The notes below the pieces were generated by a model that saw nothing but the letters and a program-made list of their open reading frames with translations, was not told the origin of the DNA and did no database searches. Below, piece by piece: positions 33,257 through 45,906 of a stretch of DNA of 64,000 nucleotides. The stretch is from Rhizoclosmatium globosum (lineage: Eukaryota > Chytridiomycota > Chytridiomycetes > Chytridiales > Chytriomycetaceae), in contig MCGO01000147.1 in NCBI GenBank assembly GCA_002104985.1, forward strand, positions 1-64,000, given 5' to 3'. How positions within the stretch are numbered: position 1 is the stretch's first letter; every line of letters begins with the position of its first letter. Both the position numbers and the translations under genes were made by a program.

Positions 33257-33425
33257 GCGGGGTGAGAGGGAATGCACGTACTTTGTTTATGAGAAAGAAA
33301 AAAAAGGAGAGGGGGGAAGACTGTTTGGTTCATATTCCACGTCCTGACAATTGCGGGAAGCTTGGTTCGTGTTATGACAACAAGTGATGTGAAATCAGTG
33401 TTCATCACGTGATGGTGTTGGTTCA
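33257..33425 (-). promoter_or_regulatory. RRSAR copy 2 distal leader, displaced by the LTR element
   Basis: Begins gcggggtgagagggaatgca and continues through the purine run and atgacaattgcggg-like block that lies upstream of copy 1 (12130-12290, reverse complement). Originally contiguous with 29601. Confidence 0.7.
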
Positions 33426-33613
33426 TGGTGCTGATACAAAACTGTCATGTCCTTACAGTCAAGTCATGACTGGATCTTGGACGTTCGAACAAAGTGTAAA
33501 ATAAAGCGCAGATATTAATTGGAATCGGCTTTTATTCGATAGAAAAGAGGGAAAGAACCAACAATCGTGACAGTTTTTCCTTCAGTCCAATCCTTCCATC
33601 TTGCACTATTCAA

Positions 33614-34228
33614 TTACGAGATCAAGGCTCTGATGCTGTGAGTCCATTTGCTATTGATGGAGATGAGGTGGTGGAAGTTAAAAGTGGAAGTTAAAAGTGT
33701 AGGGATTGAAGATGCGGTGATGGGAAAGTGATTGAAGTTGTTGGCTGTTGCTCGGGTTCCTAACGTGAAGAAGATGATGACTGTATTGCAGCATTCGTGA
33801 AGATATTTTGCACTCAAGGTCTCGTCAATGCGGTCATGAAGAAAATCGAAGGATAAATGCTGTCGAAGTGCGGTAAGCCAAATGAACGCAAATAAACAAG
33901 TACAAACCGTTAGCGTCGTTTTCCAGCGTGAAGAAATAAATTGATTCCGTGCGGTTGGTGGGTTCATTGCTGTGTGATGTAGTTTGTTCTGGTTTGGTTG
34001 TGGGGGATTTGATGAAGGGGGCAAATGGAGGAGAAAAAATATCCTCCTCCAACACATATTTTCGACTGAAAATATTCCAATCCACCTCATATTTTGAGAA
34101 ATATGTCTGAGCCATAGTGAGGGGTCATACACGTTGGCAATAATGTCATAGAGGAATATTAGATGCTTTTCCCTTGTTGATGCAAATCTGGAGTCTGCAA
34201 ACCGAGTTTGAGACGTTGAGACGTTTAT
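33614..34228 (-). other. uncertain open frame, possible gene remnant
   Basis: A 200-codon open frame on the minus strand with no recognised domain. Parts (gactgtattgcag, gaagattttgc) resemble 37830-37890, the region upstream of RRSAR copy 3. May be noncoding or a decayed gene. Confidence 0.2.
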
Positions 34229-34229
34229 G

Positions 34230-35470
34230 ATGGCATTGGATAAACCGAGACACAATTTAGAGACCATTGTTCTTCCTTTTGGATTTGCATTTTCTTGCCA
34301 ATCCCCAAGTCAATCGTCTGACGAACCTCCATCCCGCCAGACTCACAACATCAGTCGCGAAACAAAACTACACCACGAGACTAATTCCTGGTTTCGGCGG
34401 GAGCTGTAGCAATAGTGGCGGCAGTCATCTCAAGCTTAGCCAATTTACATCTACGACACTCCTCCAACTCTTAGCATTTCTTAGTGTATCCGTCCCATTA
34501 GCTACAGTGTTCTCCCCCTTCACTCTATCCTCTTGACGCATTATTGACTTCAACAGGCGTTGGTGCCTCAATGAACTCAGAATAGCGTCCAGACTCAATA
34601 TCCTCCCCCTTAAAATCACTGTTAAAATCACATGCATATAATTGCCTTCCCCGTATTCCCGTACCCGGACAGATCGATTCTTCAACATTTATCTATGAAA
34701 TCGTCACCCCTTCCTTTCTTCTCGTTCGTCGTGCTTGGTTCTTTGGTGACTCAGCATGAAACTCCACGATGCTATCCAACATCGTTCAGATCCATCCCGC
34801 ATCGCTCGTGCATCGCTCTATTTGTATTTGTATATGTGCTATGTCCTGGGACGGGTAAACGGAGGTTTCAAAGAATCAGATTCATCAATGATCTGAGAAA
34901 GTCGTCAGCATGATTGCATTCGAGGTACGTGTCGTGGTATTCATTCAACTGAGATAATAATAATACGCGGAAATAGGGCGCATGATTCGATGGACATGTT
35001 GGACTAAGAGGGACGGTTCAAGGCTGAACAGTGCACGGATAGAGGAGACAAATACAGTATCGCACTGGACTCAAGAGATAAGTTGCATAGTACGTTGAGT
35101 GAATAGATTGGGTGGTCTGGTTGAGGTGCGCGTGAGTTGCTCGTGTTGGTCGAATTAGGTCCGATTCCGAGACTTCTTTCAGCCAACTTGAATCGAGAAT
35201 ACAACAAATGTAAGAATTTAATCGTATGAAACTCTGTTCGTTACGAGGTTTACTAGATGGCGGTGGCTGATTCAATACGTTGAAACTGTTCAATCTGTTC
35301 TTCCCTTCAAGTCAATCTGCGAGAAAGCATTTAATCGCGACTATTGTACTTGGTTCTCAATTCAAACGTGGAAATCGACTCCAACTTGTATTCAATCTCG
35401 TCATAATTTTTGTCGAACTATGGTACTTCAATCTGAAACGACATCATAAACGTAACCCCAATGATTCAAA
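34230..35470 (-). repeat. R repeat, diverged copy (R0)
   Basis: Shares scattered stretches with R1-R4, e.g. gacacaatttagaga, catcccgccagac, and ttgagtgaatagatt...ttgaggtgcg. Strongly diverged; no intact gene seen. Confidence 0.5.
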
Positions 35471-36050
35471 GTTTAATACTCGCGCGATTTTGGTTTATCT
35501 ATAAGAGACGAAATTCGAAGATTACATACTTGAATGTATCCCGAAACTATATATAGCCTCTATTCTATCTCTTTGGTGTACAATCCGCATGGTGTTGTTA
35601 TCGAACTATGTACTGTACGTAATCGCGCAATGTTTGAAATGCAGCTTTGAGTGAACGCGTTGAATATTTTTTAACAGCACTGTAAGATATTATTACGCGA
35701 TGAAAACAAAGCCATTGTGCAAGGCGGCGATTCTAACCAATAAACCGGTGTTTAATGTAATGAAGGATTTGTTGTGTTGTGAACTACAAAAACCCAATGA
35801 AGAAAGCTTCAGTGTAAATAGTACAGGTAATATTTCATTAGCATAAACACATAACCATAATTAATAACAGCTACAACCCCCAGGCTCTACAATCAACCTA
35901 TCCGACAATGTATAAACCTCAGCTATCACGTTCCTCCCACCACTTTCATTTTGTTTCATCATTTGAATTGGAGCCAACGGGGAGCTCGTTAATATACCCG
36001 CGAAGGGTTCTTCCAAACCAAATCACACTCGTAATTGCACCTCAAATAAG
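35471..36050. other. intergenic, no gene seen
   Basis: AT-rich sequence with only short frames. The right part (from about 35940, cttccaaaccaaatcacactcgtaat) is shared with 56400-56530 as part of the 3' flank of the RRSAR copies 3 and 4. Confidence 0.4.
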
Positions 36051-36069
36051 TCAAATGGATCTCGTCACC

Positions 36070-36235
36070 AACCCAATCTCAAAATCCAACCAGAGCTCAT
36101 AACCCACTAAACACTAAAAATCCAACGGAGCTCATTAGTCAAAGGGATCTCATTTCCAACAGGATCTCATTCCCCACAGGATCTCATACGTCAACTGCAC
36201 ACCCAGTCAACAAAATACCATCATGGGATCTCATG
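36070..36235. repeat. GGATCTCAT minisatellite, 3 units
   Basis: Tandem 17-18-base units starting ggatctcat (three, plus one isolated tgggatctcat) just beyond the 3' end of RRSAR copy 3. The copy 4 flank has six. Confidence 0.75.
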
Positions 36236-36282
36236 AGCCTAACCAACAGAATCTTCAAACTTGACATGGCCACATACTTCTT

Positions 36283-37380
36283 TCAAGGACGTCCGTTCAA
36301 TTCAGCAAGTCTTGCCGATCGTCGAGGAACTTGGGCCTGTTGTGACGCGATTCTTGCACTTCGTCTTGGTGGTCCGTTCTCAACCTTGACTGCAGCTGCC
36401 TTCTTTTTCTTTGGAACAATCACAGCGACTTGAACAACGACTGGGGCAATAACTTCGGCAACCTCGTCTTCCAACGCGACTTCGACCTCGGCAACCTCAA
36501 CTTCAACAGCGACTTCAATCTCCTCTTCAGCATCGGCAGTGAACACGTGACATAACCCACTTGGACTTTGCAACTGAAACTTTCTCTTGTGGTCTGCGTG
36601 GTCTTTTGAGTTTCTACGTAGTGGCAGAAGTGCATTCTCGAGAATAACACGCGTGGCAACCAAGAATCTGGAGAACTTTCGTTGTCTGGGTGTGTTTGTC
36701 TTTGTTTGGCGTTTTGCCTTGGTTGGTTTTGGTCTGATTTGGAAGAGTTGGCGGGTAACTGGAGCTGGACCTTGTGATGGACCTGGAGCAGGAGCAGGAA
36801 CTGGACGTGAAGCACGTGGAACTGGTGTTGTGCGTGGTGCTGGACCGGGAGGTGGACCATACATTCGGCGACCAGACATGGGAGCTCTGGCAACTGGGGC
36901 AACTTCGACATCTTCGGGAACAACAAGAGTGAGGCGTGGGACTGGAGCTCGTACGAAATCAAATGGACCATCTGTGAGTTTTGGAATAAAGTTTAGATAT
37001 TTTGACAGAGAGGAAATGATAGGAAAGAATAGAAAGGAGAATCACTCACACTCAATTCGGGGTCGTTCAGGAAGGGGTTGGGCTTCGGCCGCTGCAGCAA
37101 TCAAAGTGTCAAATGAATCGGAACCTGAACCAGAAATGTTAGTTTGGTTAGTTTGTTCCTCAGCCATAGCAAGGAGAAGGAGGTCAAATCCAGCCAAAGA
37201 AGACGATGAAACAACAGGAATATCGGAAAGAGCGCTTTTGGGGACAGGGACCCCGGGGGTAACAAATGTGTTTGAGGACACTATTAGGGGCGGTGAAACG
37301 ATTAGTATTCGGTTTAATAAAGGGTGAATGCGGGATGGTAGTGATAATAAAAGAGGTGAATGTGAGGTAGAGGGATCCAT
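36283..37380 (-). CDS. RRSAR-motif family gene, copy 3
   Basis: Not recognised; 339 residues from exons 37380-37050 and 36971-36283 (intron GTGAGT...CACAG, phase kept). The ATG (ATGGATCCC) lies in the family leader and the frame continues through IVSSNTFVTPGVPVP, shared with copies 1 and 2, then diverges completely from them: Ser/Ala-rich, then a Pro/Gly-rich part (MSGRRMYGPPPGPAPRTTP), a Lys/Arg part (KPTKAKRQTKTNTPRQRKF), an alternating Glu/Val segment and the C-terminal pair RRSARIAS and RRSARLAE. So both ends, but not the middle, are shared across the family. Copy 4 is its near-twin. Confidence 0.62.
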
Positions 37381-37575
37381 TGGTGATGACAATGACAGGC
37401 TGTGATGAAGCCGTTTGTAGTGTGACTGACATGATGGTTTGATGAACACCCGCAATCCAGATCGCCAAGCGAACCAGTGAGCGCGTAGGAAGGGTCCAAT
37501 CCAATCATTCACAGCGTGGTAAAGGTTACGTATTCACAACGGTAAAGCGGGGTGAGAGGGAATGCACATACTATT
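37381..37575 (-). promoter_or_regulatory. RRSAR family leader, copy 3
   Basis: Carries gcggggtgagagggaatgcacata and the polypurine stretch agaaagaaaaaaaag in the same order as in copies 1, 2 and 4. Confidence 0.55.
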
Positions 37576-37681
37576 TGTTAGAAAGAAAAAAAAGGGAGTT
37601 TCGCACACGCGTTTGTCAGAAAAGCAAAATCTGACAATTCTGACACCCTGTCAATCAACAAGATTGCTTCAGATAGACTCT

Positions 37682-38290
37682 TTATTGGAATAGAAGAATG
37701 AAGAAGATGTACAGCTTATAGAGATCTCCGGCTGTTCTTAGAACCTGATGTGTGGAATCGGTACTGATTTCATCGCACGTTGGAATCATGTGTAAGGGAG
37801 AAGACTTGCATGGAAACTGAGTAAAGAAAACCAGACTGTATTGCAGATGAGAAGTATTAGTACTTGCTCTAGAAAATATGAAGATTTTGCTGTTGACGCA
37901 GTTCTTTCCTGTCGAACAAGAAGAGGATGGTATTGGAAGCCAGTTCCCGGGCAACCGAGATACTGGGTAACAGTGAGCTCTCAGGTGTACAAAGTAATGA
38001 TGAGTTAACATACCCAAATAAATTTAACAATCTCTTTCCAATATTCTCATCCCGTGCCCCTCCCGTGCCTCCGACTCCATCCCGACCTCCGTCTCCACCG
38101 CACGCCCCAGGCACCACTTCCAATAGATGGTACCATGGTTTGGTTGTGGGGAAAGGATTCAAGGAACACTCATCTATGGTATAGATGCTTTTCTGCTGCC
38201 GTGATGGTATGTTCAGAAGCAATGCGGTTTATTTGATGAATGGGGATGTTTTGGGCAACGGTTTCGAAAACAAATCTGAGTCGTCATCAC
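37682..38290. other. possible decayed gene, unresolved
   Basis: Minus-strand open frame 38222-37869 with a Gly-rich middle and an ATAAAG-like signal near 37690 could be part of a spliced gene, but exon joins cannot be fixed and no domain is recognised. Confidence 0.2.
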
Positions 38291-38800
38291 TTTATTGAAG
38301 GAAGCGTTCCTTAAAGCTTTCCTGAAAAGAGATATTATGTGTTCTATTTAAAGATTAGCTGTTTAGAGATAAAACGGTCTTAAATATTCCCTTCCGCCAC
38401 CCAATCGCTTGTCAACTGTCAGCAAAGCAAACTTGCTCTGAGACTCAGAGTTGCCTTTTAATGCTGTTTGAGGATAAGTAATTTGAGCTGAATGATGGCT
38501 GTCATACCTTGAAGTTCAACTTCGACTTTGTGTCCACAAACGTCGACAAGGCGATGCTGCACTCTAAACTCCATCCTTATCTGAGGAGCTAACTTCCAAC
38601 GGTTTCTCCTCTTGTCAATCTCATTACCTCCTATCATTTCAGTCCACCCTTATACTGTGTCATTTCTTTCTCGGGACAGCAATATTAGCCTTTCGCGTCA
38701 GTTTTACAGACAAAGCGGCGTCATGTACTACAGTGTATTCAGGGTGTCATGTTGATGCAGTCGTAATTATTTTTGCCTTTGGCAGTGCTTAAAAGTTGAT
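38291..38800. other. intergenic, no gene seen
   Basis: Unique sequence left of the tandem array; only short frames. Confidence 0.35.
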
Positions 38801-40590
38801 GTGACAGAGGAATCGAACGGGAGGGAGTGCAAACTTGGCTTAATAATGATGATAGACCAAACCACTTGCTCTCATAACAGATGTTTGCAGGCAGTGGTGT
38901 TGACTGTTGTAGAGGTGCTGTGTTTGTTGATTTGTGAGATTTGGATGAAGAAAAAAGGGAAGAGGGGAGACAAAAAATTCTGGTACAAAGCGGCTCCCGA
39001 CTAAAACAACTTTAATCCACCTCAACTTTCGTGTACCTTGCCTAAGACGTTCTAAAGGGTAGGAACCGTTGGAATCCGCCGAATTGGGTGGTTATTGATG
39101 TGTTTGATGTGTAGATGCATTGTGGAAGTCTTCAAATTGAGTCCAGAGCGTCCACAATAACATCCAGTTAACTGAGGTACAATTTGGAGATCTCTATTGT
39201 GAGTTCTGCGGATTTGCATTTTTTGAATTTGACGCTCATCACCACTTCCACCCAACACTCCCCTCATCCCGCCAAACCATCTACGTATTGTCTTCGAGAT
39301 AGAACGACACCTTATTGGACACTTTTTGAGACATGGAAACAGTGGTAGTAGTGGCTGTCGCTATCCGTCCAATAACCTATCTCCTCCTCTCTCCGATCCT
39401 CTTCACCCCCATCGTTCCACATCCTTCTTCCATCCATCCATACCTCTCCCATACCTTGTTTCCGCTCTTCTTCGATGTATTTCTGACTCCGCTGGACGCC
39501 CACTGAACTCAGAATAATGTCGTTCACCAACTCCTTCTCTACCTAATTTAGGTAGAGAAGGAGTTGGTGAACGACATTATTCTGCTAAACCCATTCAAAA
39601 TCAGTCGTTGGACCAGCCCCCATTCTCCATATCCCCTTACGACAATATTTCGAATACGATCACATTTGCGTTCAAGTCAACGTATCTACCATTTTCGTAC
39701 TCATCATACTTGGTCACCAAACGACTCAACACAACACCCGCCTTCCCATCCATTACATTAGTGTCGAAACTTAATCATCCAATCGAAGTTGAAGGAATGC
39801 GATTATCACTGTGAACTTGTTCAATGCCGCGAATGAGACGATGATGGATCCAACATGCAACAGTCACGCTCGATCGCTCCAATTCGCACAGTAAGAATAT
39901 ACGGATACAATGAGCTAATGGATAGTTGATCAAGTGCATAATATGGCGTAGTTGGAGCAGTGGTGGGTGGTGCGGATGGAACTGGCTCCTTCAATGACTG
40001 AACTCAAGAACGGCAATACGAAGGACGACATAGCAATCTTCGAATTCATGTACAGTTCCACTTGATATCGATGTGTGAGTGGCTGAACCAATACGCACGA
40101 ATCCGAGCAATGACACTGGAATAGAGAATAGTTCAGTACTGGAGACTCGCCACGTGTTGGATTCGAGATAGAACACTCATCGTACGTTGACTGAATAGAT
40201 TGGAATAGATGGCTGAGGTGCGATTGAGTTGGTGGTGTTGGTCCAGTTCGAGTTGGTTGACCAGTCCGAAAGTTTTGAGGCATCTTTCTTTGAACCAACA
40301 TTGAATCAGGAACAACAAAGGTATGTTTTTATAATTATGAAAATCGTTGGTTAAGAGTTCAATTAGTGACGGGAAGACTGAATACATCATATGAGCACTC
40401 TATTCTCCTCGTCTCCAGCCGCCCTGCACGAATACATCAATTCACGAGTATAGCCGTTCAGTTTGTGCACGTGAAAAAGACTGCGAATTTTATTCGATCC
40501 GATTGACTATTCCCGAATGAATTCCGACTTTCCATCCATCAATAAGTTTCATATACTCGAACAAGAATGCATCCATCCCAAGCACCATGT
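38801..40590. repeat. R repeat, copy R1
   Basis: About 1.7 kb beginning with gagtgcaaacttggct and atttggatgaagaaaaaaggg, through ctacctaaacccattcaaaatcag-type sequence and a minus-strand frame ending LEFSH-stop near 39990, to gagcactctattctcctcg. Homologous to R2-R4. Carries a 75-base palindrome not found in the others. Confidence 0.85.
39510..39584. repeat. 75-base perfect palindrome
   Basis: Arms 39510-39546 and 39548-39584 (37 bases each) are exact reverse complements around one T. R2-R4 have only one arm-like copy followed directly by acccattc. Confidence 0.93.
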
Positions 40591-40889
40591 TCCAGCTCGC
40601 AAATTCGATTTCTCGCTTAATTTCTTCTGGATTTAATAGCTCTCGTTCGCTCGCATTTGAGGCTCCTTGTAACTACCACTCTTTTTGGGACGGGCCGTCT
40701 GGTTGAGGCGTGAGGTGCGAGGTGCTCTCTATGTAAAAAAAGCATCACGCATTTCGCGAACGTCAAAGGATGCCGTGATGTTAACGCTAGAGGCTGAATA
40801 GGGAACAAGCTGGACACCTTCGTGTAGTCCTATTTCTGAGCGATTTTGTTGGGGTAAATCGTTTACAATTTCAGAATTGATATCGTTTA

Positions 40890-42355
40890 TTATTCAAGGT
40901 TTTCGACTCCAACATCTTCGATTTTGTCCGCCAGTGACACTTCTACAAAGTACGATAAGAGCATGAGATCAAAAAAACGCCAGTGTGGTGCCATAGCGTC
41001 GCGGTCAGTTTCTGGAACACTCACGAGGTTAGTTGATATGATTGAAATTGAATCTTCGACTCACTCAAAAATAGAAGCAGTTCCATCATAGATCCAATTA
41101 GACATAAGCTGATTTGTAGTGGCAACGGGTAGTCATCTCTTTCAAACGACAACTTATTCAACTCCTTGACCAGATTGCACAGTGTTTTCAGACAGCCGCC
41201 AACCAACCGATCTGGAGAAAATTCCCCCGCACGAGTGTATAAAGTGTCGTTACGCTTATCAACATGTAAGGCCCCCATAGCATCCAACAATCCTGGTAAG
41301 TTTCTATTCGAGCGCGATGGAAGCTCATCCCATTTTTCCAACATAATTAGCAGCTCCCGTTTCAATAAGATCAAGCCAGCGTCAACCGATTGTCTGAATA
41401 TTGCCATAGGCATTGTACCGAGATCAACAGGGAGAAGAAACATTTGTGACTGAATAACACTTTCAATGGAGACGGGCCGCGTGAGACCAAGGAAATTTGT
41501 TTGGCCTTTCTTAGTGGTGACAGCGTCTTTATACGTTGTTCCCACTTGCACCAGTACTTTATCCACACGCTGCCCTTGGCTAGTTGATAGCTTTGATTTA
41601 CACAGTGGGTCCTTGGCAATCGTGTGGAGGCAAATGGAAGTTTGGGCAGCGCGCAGAAAAAAGACGAAGTCTGAGCCCCAGAATACATGTCCTTGTCCCA
41701 CGTGGGCTGATGAGTCCCGTATGATTGTGTACAGGAAGTAACAATAATTTGGAGCTTCCCGGAAATTTGGAATATCCTTCATGTATTGCGGCAGCTTATT
41801 CAAGTCAGCTGATACAGGCGAAAGTTTGCAGTTGAATTCAATGTAGTGTTTGGTAGCTAGCAAGAACTCAGAACAAATTGTTGACGTGTGTTGCATCCTG
41901 TCTCGGTGGGATTCACTTTGACGTTTGATGGCTAAGATGTGGAAGGGGTTTGCACCACCAATTGCATGTGGGGGCGAGTCTGCCAAAGTACGAGCAAGCT
42001 TTGTTCTTTTATGGGAGGGAGTTTGGCTGTTAAAAACGGGACTTGTGGAACTTGCGACAGGTACAGTTGGTGGGGAGTGCATTTGAGACTGAGACTGAGA
42101 CCGCTTGATTCCACTAGTTCGCACTTCTGAAGTTGTACTTTCGAATTCTTCTTGCGTTATCTGTATTCAGTGAATACATGAAGGACGTTCAACGTCAACG
42201 AAATACAAAAGAATGTTTTCCGTTGAACAAACCTTATTCCAAGTCTCTAGTATAGCGGTAGCTTCTTCTCTGAACTCCGCAAACTCATCAAACGTAGCAT
42301 CTGCGTGTTGACCTCGAAGTTCTGAAAATGATGGGAGTCTGGACAAATCAAACAT
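40890..42355 (-). CDS. unknown protein A, copy 1
   Basis: Not recognised. Three exons 42355-42233, 42160-41065, 41011-40890, giving 446 residues. The third exon (APHWRFFDLMLLSYFVEVS, ending VENLE) is inferred from canonical donor GTGAGT and acceptor TTCCAG with matching phase. N-terminus short and acidic/helical (FDEFAEFREEATAILETWNK), then a Ser/Gln-rich linker with a basic patch (SHKRTKLART), then a mostly helical globular region (PNYCYFLYTIIRDSSAHVGQ; LLDAMGALHVDKRNDTLYTR). No signal peptide or clear membrane segment. 190 bases separate its start from that of divergent gene B. Confidence 0.7.
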
Positions 42356-42544
42356 AGTTTTCTTCAGCTAATTTTGTTTATTTCATGACATAAAATATTG
42401 GTAAAGCAAACAGTCCAGATCCTGCACCAGTAGCTATGTGTGGCGTGCCAGCTCTCCTCCGGAGAATTGAGTCTGTACACAGGGAATCGCCCATGGATAC
42501 GTTACCCGTACTATACCTCTGCATCTCCCCTTCCTTAGGGAGAA
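42356..42544. promoter_or_regulatory. A/B divergent promoter, unit 1
   Basis: 189 bases between the start codons of genes A and B; repeated in all three units. Confidence 0.5.
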
Positions 42545-42959
42545 ATGGCAGACGCGCACACAAGGAGATGTCTGGCCATGCAGACTGACCCCGCGATCAT
42601 CATGCAGGAAGCCGACAGAGCTCCAAGGTTCGATGTTGATGATTTCACGTTCTCTTCCGGAGGTTCCAGTTACACAGTGTTTCCAGATAATCTAGACGTA
42701 CGTTAATTTAGTTGGCGTTGAGTTGTGAGGCGTGGACGTTGAAGGGACAGTGAAATACCATCTCATCCTTCACATTTCAACACAGATACAAATACACACG
42801 CCGCTCAAATACGAAGACGCGTCAGTCAGTGCTAAGGATGGCTTTGATGAGTGTGTGAGGGTAAGAGTGAAAGTGGGGGGTTGGGAAGAACCTGTCAAAG
42901 CTCGTCGTTTCAGGAATGAGATGCAAGCAGAGCTGCAAACACTCGTCGAGCAGTTTTGA
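42545..42959 (+). CDS. unknown small protein B, copy 1 (intact)
   Basis: Not recognised; 108 residues. Exon 1 42545-42697 (51 codons), intron 42698-42785 (gtacgt...cacag), exon 2 42786-42959. Begins MADAHTRRCLAMQTDPAII, continues with FDVDDFTFSSGGSSYTVF, and ends with a helical MQAELQTLVEQF. The same sequence in units 2 and 3 has an extra C in exon 1 and so does not stay open. Confidence 0.55.
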
Positions 42960-43880
42960 ATACTAAAGGATGGTTGGACTGTGTTGATACCTCAAGCCGA
43001 GAGGAGATAGGGAGCAGGAGAACGTCTGGTGGACTTTCGGTTTTTGTTCGAGACAATTGAAATTCTATATTATAAAATAAATCGACGACAAACGCAACAC
43101 TACTGTACAATAACCATCCAACTTTGACGTTAGGAGCTAATGTTGTAATTGTTTGTAAGAGTGGGTTGGTGTGAGTGATGCGTGGTCACAACAACGCACG
43201 ATTGAAGTGGCAAGGAATAGAAACCAAAATCCATATCTTCCACGCCTTCATACTGTAGTTAATTATTGAAGGGGAAGTAAGAGTTTAGAGGGGTGATTTA
43301 TGTTCATAGTTTGCATACGTTTTTGTGATGGTTGTGGTTTCTCTAAGACCCAGAAAGACGACATAATATGGGTCAAAAAGTTCAATGTTTTGTGAAAAGA
43401 GACAATTGATTCAAGTATTCTATTCTTGAATAACGAATACAAACTACAGTAGGTCGCAACCAATGCCCAAAAACAAATCAACGGTAAACGCAACACGACT
43501 GTACAACAACTATCCCAATTTGATGGTAGGAGCTAGAGTTGTAATGGTTTGTGGGTTTTTTGCGAGGGCTGTGGAGGCTCTCAAAGGCCAGTATGACGTG
43601 CAGAAGGACGACATAGTATGAACGCATGAGTCAGAGGATTCGGTGTGGTGTTTGTTTTCATTCCACGCCTAAATTGTCCGATATTCTTCACTTAAGTTAC
43701 AGAGTAGATTAATGTAACAGTAGCAACAATACAAGCCTTTCACAACAGTTTCCGCAACAACGTGGTATCATGCATGGCAATCGATTCTTAAGGAAGTCAT
43801 TTTGACATAGGCTCGATTAATTTAATCCTCGGTCAGTGCTTTCAATAAAGCCGATGGGTGGTTGGTTGAGGAATAGAGCG
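42960..43880. other. intergenic spacer of the 5-kb unit
   Basis: No gene seen. Contains a direct repeat: aacgcaacac-actgtacaa-aac-atcc followed by taggagcta occurs at about 43087 and 43488. Repeated in units 2 and 3. Confidence 0.45.
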
Positions 43881-45600
43881 GGACAGAGTGCAAACTTGGC
43901 TCAATAATGATGGTAGACCAAACCGCTTGCTCTCATATAAGATCTTCTCAGGCAGTGGTGTTGATTGTTGCGGAGGTGCTGTGTTTGTTGATTAATGAGA
44001 TTTGGATGAAGAAAAAAGGGAAGAGGGGAGACAAAAAATTCTGGTACAAAGCGGCTCCCACCTTAAACAACTCCAATTCACCTCAACTTTCGCGTACCTT
44101 GCTTACGTAGTACTGAGGGGTAGTAACAGTTGGAATCCATCGAATTGGGTGGTTATTGATGTGTTTGATATGCATGATGCATTCTGGAAGTCTTCAAATT
44201 GAGTCCAGAGTGTCCGTTACAACATCCAGTTAACTGAGACACAATTTGGAGATCCCTATTGTGAGTTCTGCGGATTTGCATTTTTGAATTTGATGCTCAT
44301 CACCACTTCCACCCGACTCCCCTCATCCCGCCAGACCATCAACGTATTGTCTTTGAGATACAACGACACCTTATTGGACAATTTGCAAGACGTTAAGTCA
44401 GTGGTAGTTGCAGTCGCCATCCATCCCATAACCTTTCTTCCTCGCTCTCCAAATCCTCGCCAGCCCCAGACTTTATGCATCCTTCTTCCATCCATTCATA
44501 CCTCTCTCATACTCTGTTCCTTCTCTTCTTTGATGTATTTCTGACTCCACTGGACGCCCACTGAACTCAGAATAATGTCGTCCCCCAACTCCTTCTCTAC
44601 CTAAACCCATTCAAAATCAGTCGTTGGACCAGCTCCCGTTCTCCATACTCCCGTGCGACAATGCTTTGAATTCGAAAGCATTTGCGTTCAAGTCCAACGT
44701 ATCTGCCATTTTCGTACCTTAGTCACCATAAGACTCAACGTAACACCCGCCTTCCCATCCATTACATCGGTGTCGAAACTTAATCATCCAATCGAAGTTG
44801 AAGCGATGTAAGGATGGCGGTGAACTTATTAAAGGCTGCGAATGAGATGAGGATAGGCGGTGGATCCAACATACAACAGTCATGCACGATCGTGCGAATT
44901 CGCACAGTAAGAATATACGGATACAATGACCTAATGGATAGTTGATCAAGTGCATAATATGGCGTAGTTGGAGCAGTGGTGGGTGGTGCGGATGGAACTG
45001 GCTCCTTCAATGACTAAACTCAAGAACGGCAATACGAAGAACGACATAGCAATCTTCGCATTCGTGTACAGTTCCACTTGAAATCGATGTGTGAGTGGCT
45101 GAACCAATACGCACGAATCCGAGCAATGACACTGGAATAGAGGACTGGGGATTACTGGAGCCTCGCCACGTGTTGGATGCAAGACAGAACCACTCATCGT
45201 ACGTGAACTGAATAGATTGCAACTGATGGTTGAGGTGCGATTGAGTTGGTGGTGTTGGTCCAGTTCGAGTTGGTTGACCAGTCCGAAAGTTTTGAGACGT
45301 CTTTCTTTAAACCAACATTGACTCAGGAACAACAAAGGTATGTTTTTATAATTATGAAAATCGTTGGTTAAGAGTTCAATTAGTGACGGGAAGACTGAAT
45401 ACATCATATGAGCACTCTATTCTCCTCGTCTCCAGCCGCACTGCACGAATACATCAATTCACGAGTATAGCCGTTCAGTTCGTACACGTGAAAAAGATTT
45501 AGAATCTTATTCGATCCGTTTGACTATTCCCGAATGAATTCCGACTTTCCATCCATCAATAAGTTTCATATACTCGAACAAGAATGCATCCATCCCAAGC
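43881..45600. repeat. R repeat, copy R2
   Basis: Nearly identical to R3; lacks the palindrome of R1. The minus-strand frame ending LEFSH-stop (45007) is kept (VHECEDCYVVLRIAVLEFSH). Confidence 0.85.
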
Positions 45601-45906
45601 ACCATGTTCCAGCTCGCAAATTCGATTTCTCGCTTAATTTCTTCTGGATTTAATAGCTCTCGTTCGCTCGCATTTGAGGCTCCTTGTAACTACCACTCTT
45701 TTTGGGAAGGGCCGTCTGGTTGAGGCGTGAGGTGCGAGGTGCTCTCTATGTAAAAAAAGCATCACGCATTTCGCGAACGTCAAAGGATGCCGTGATGTTA
45801 ACGCTAGAGGCTGAATAGGGAACAAGCTGGACACCTTCGTGTAGTCCTATTTCTGAGCGATTTTGTTGGGGTAAATCGTTTACAATTTCAGAATTGATAT
45901 CGTTTA

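Noticed and set aside
44946..45407. 153-codon minus-strand frame in R2 (and 63297-63761 in R6) as a gene
   Set aside because: The frame is broken by stops or shifts in sister copies and has no conserved pattern; the better-conserved frame is the short one ending LEFSH.
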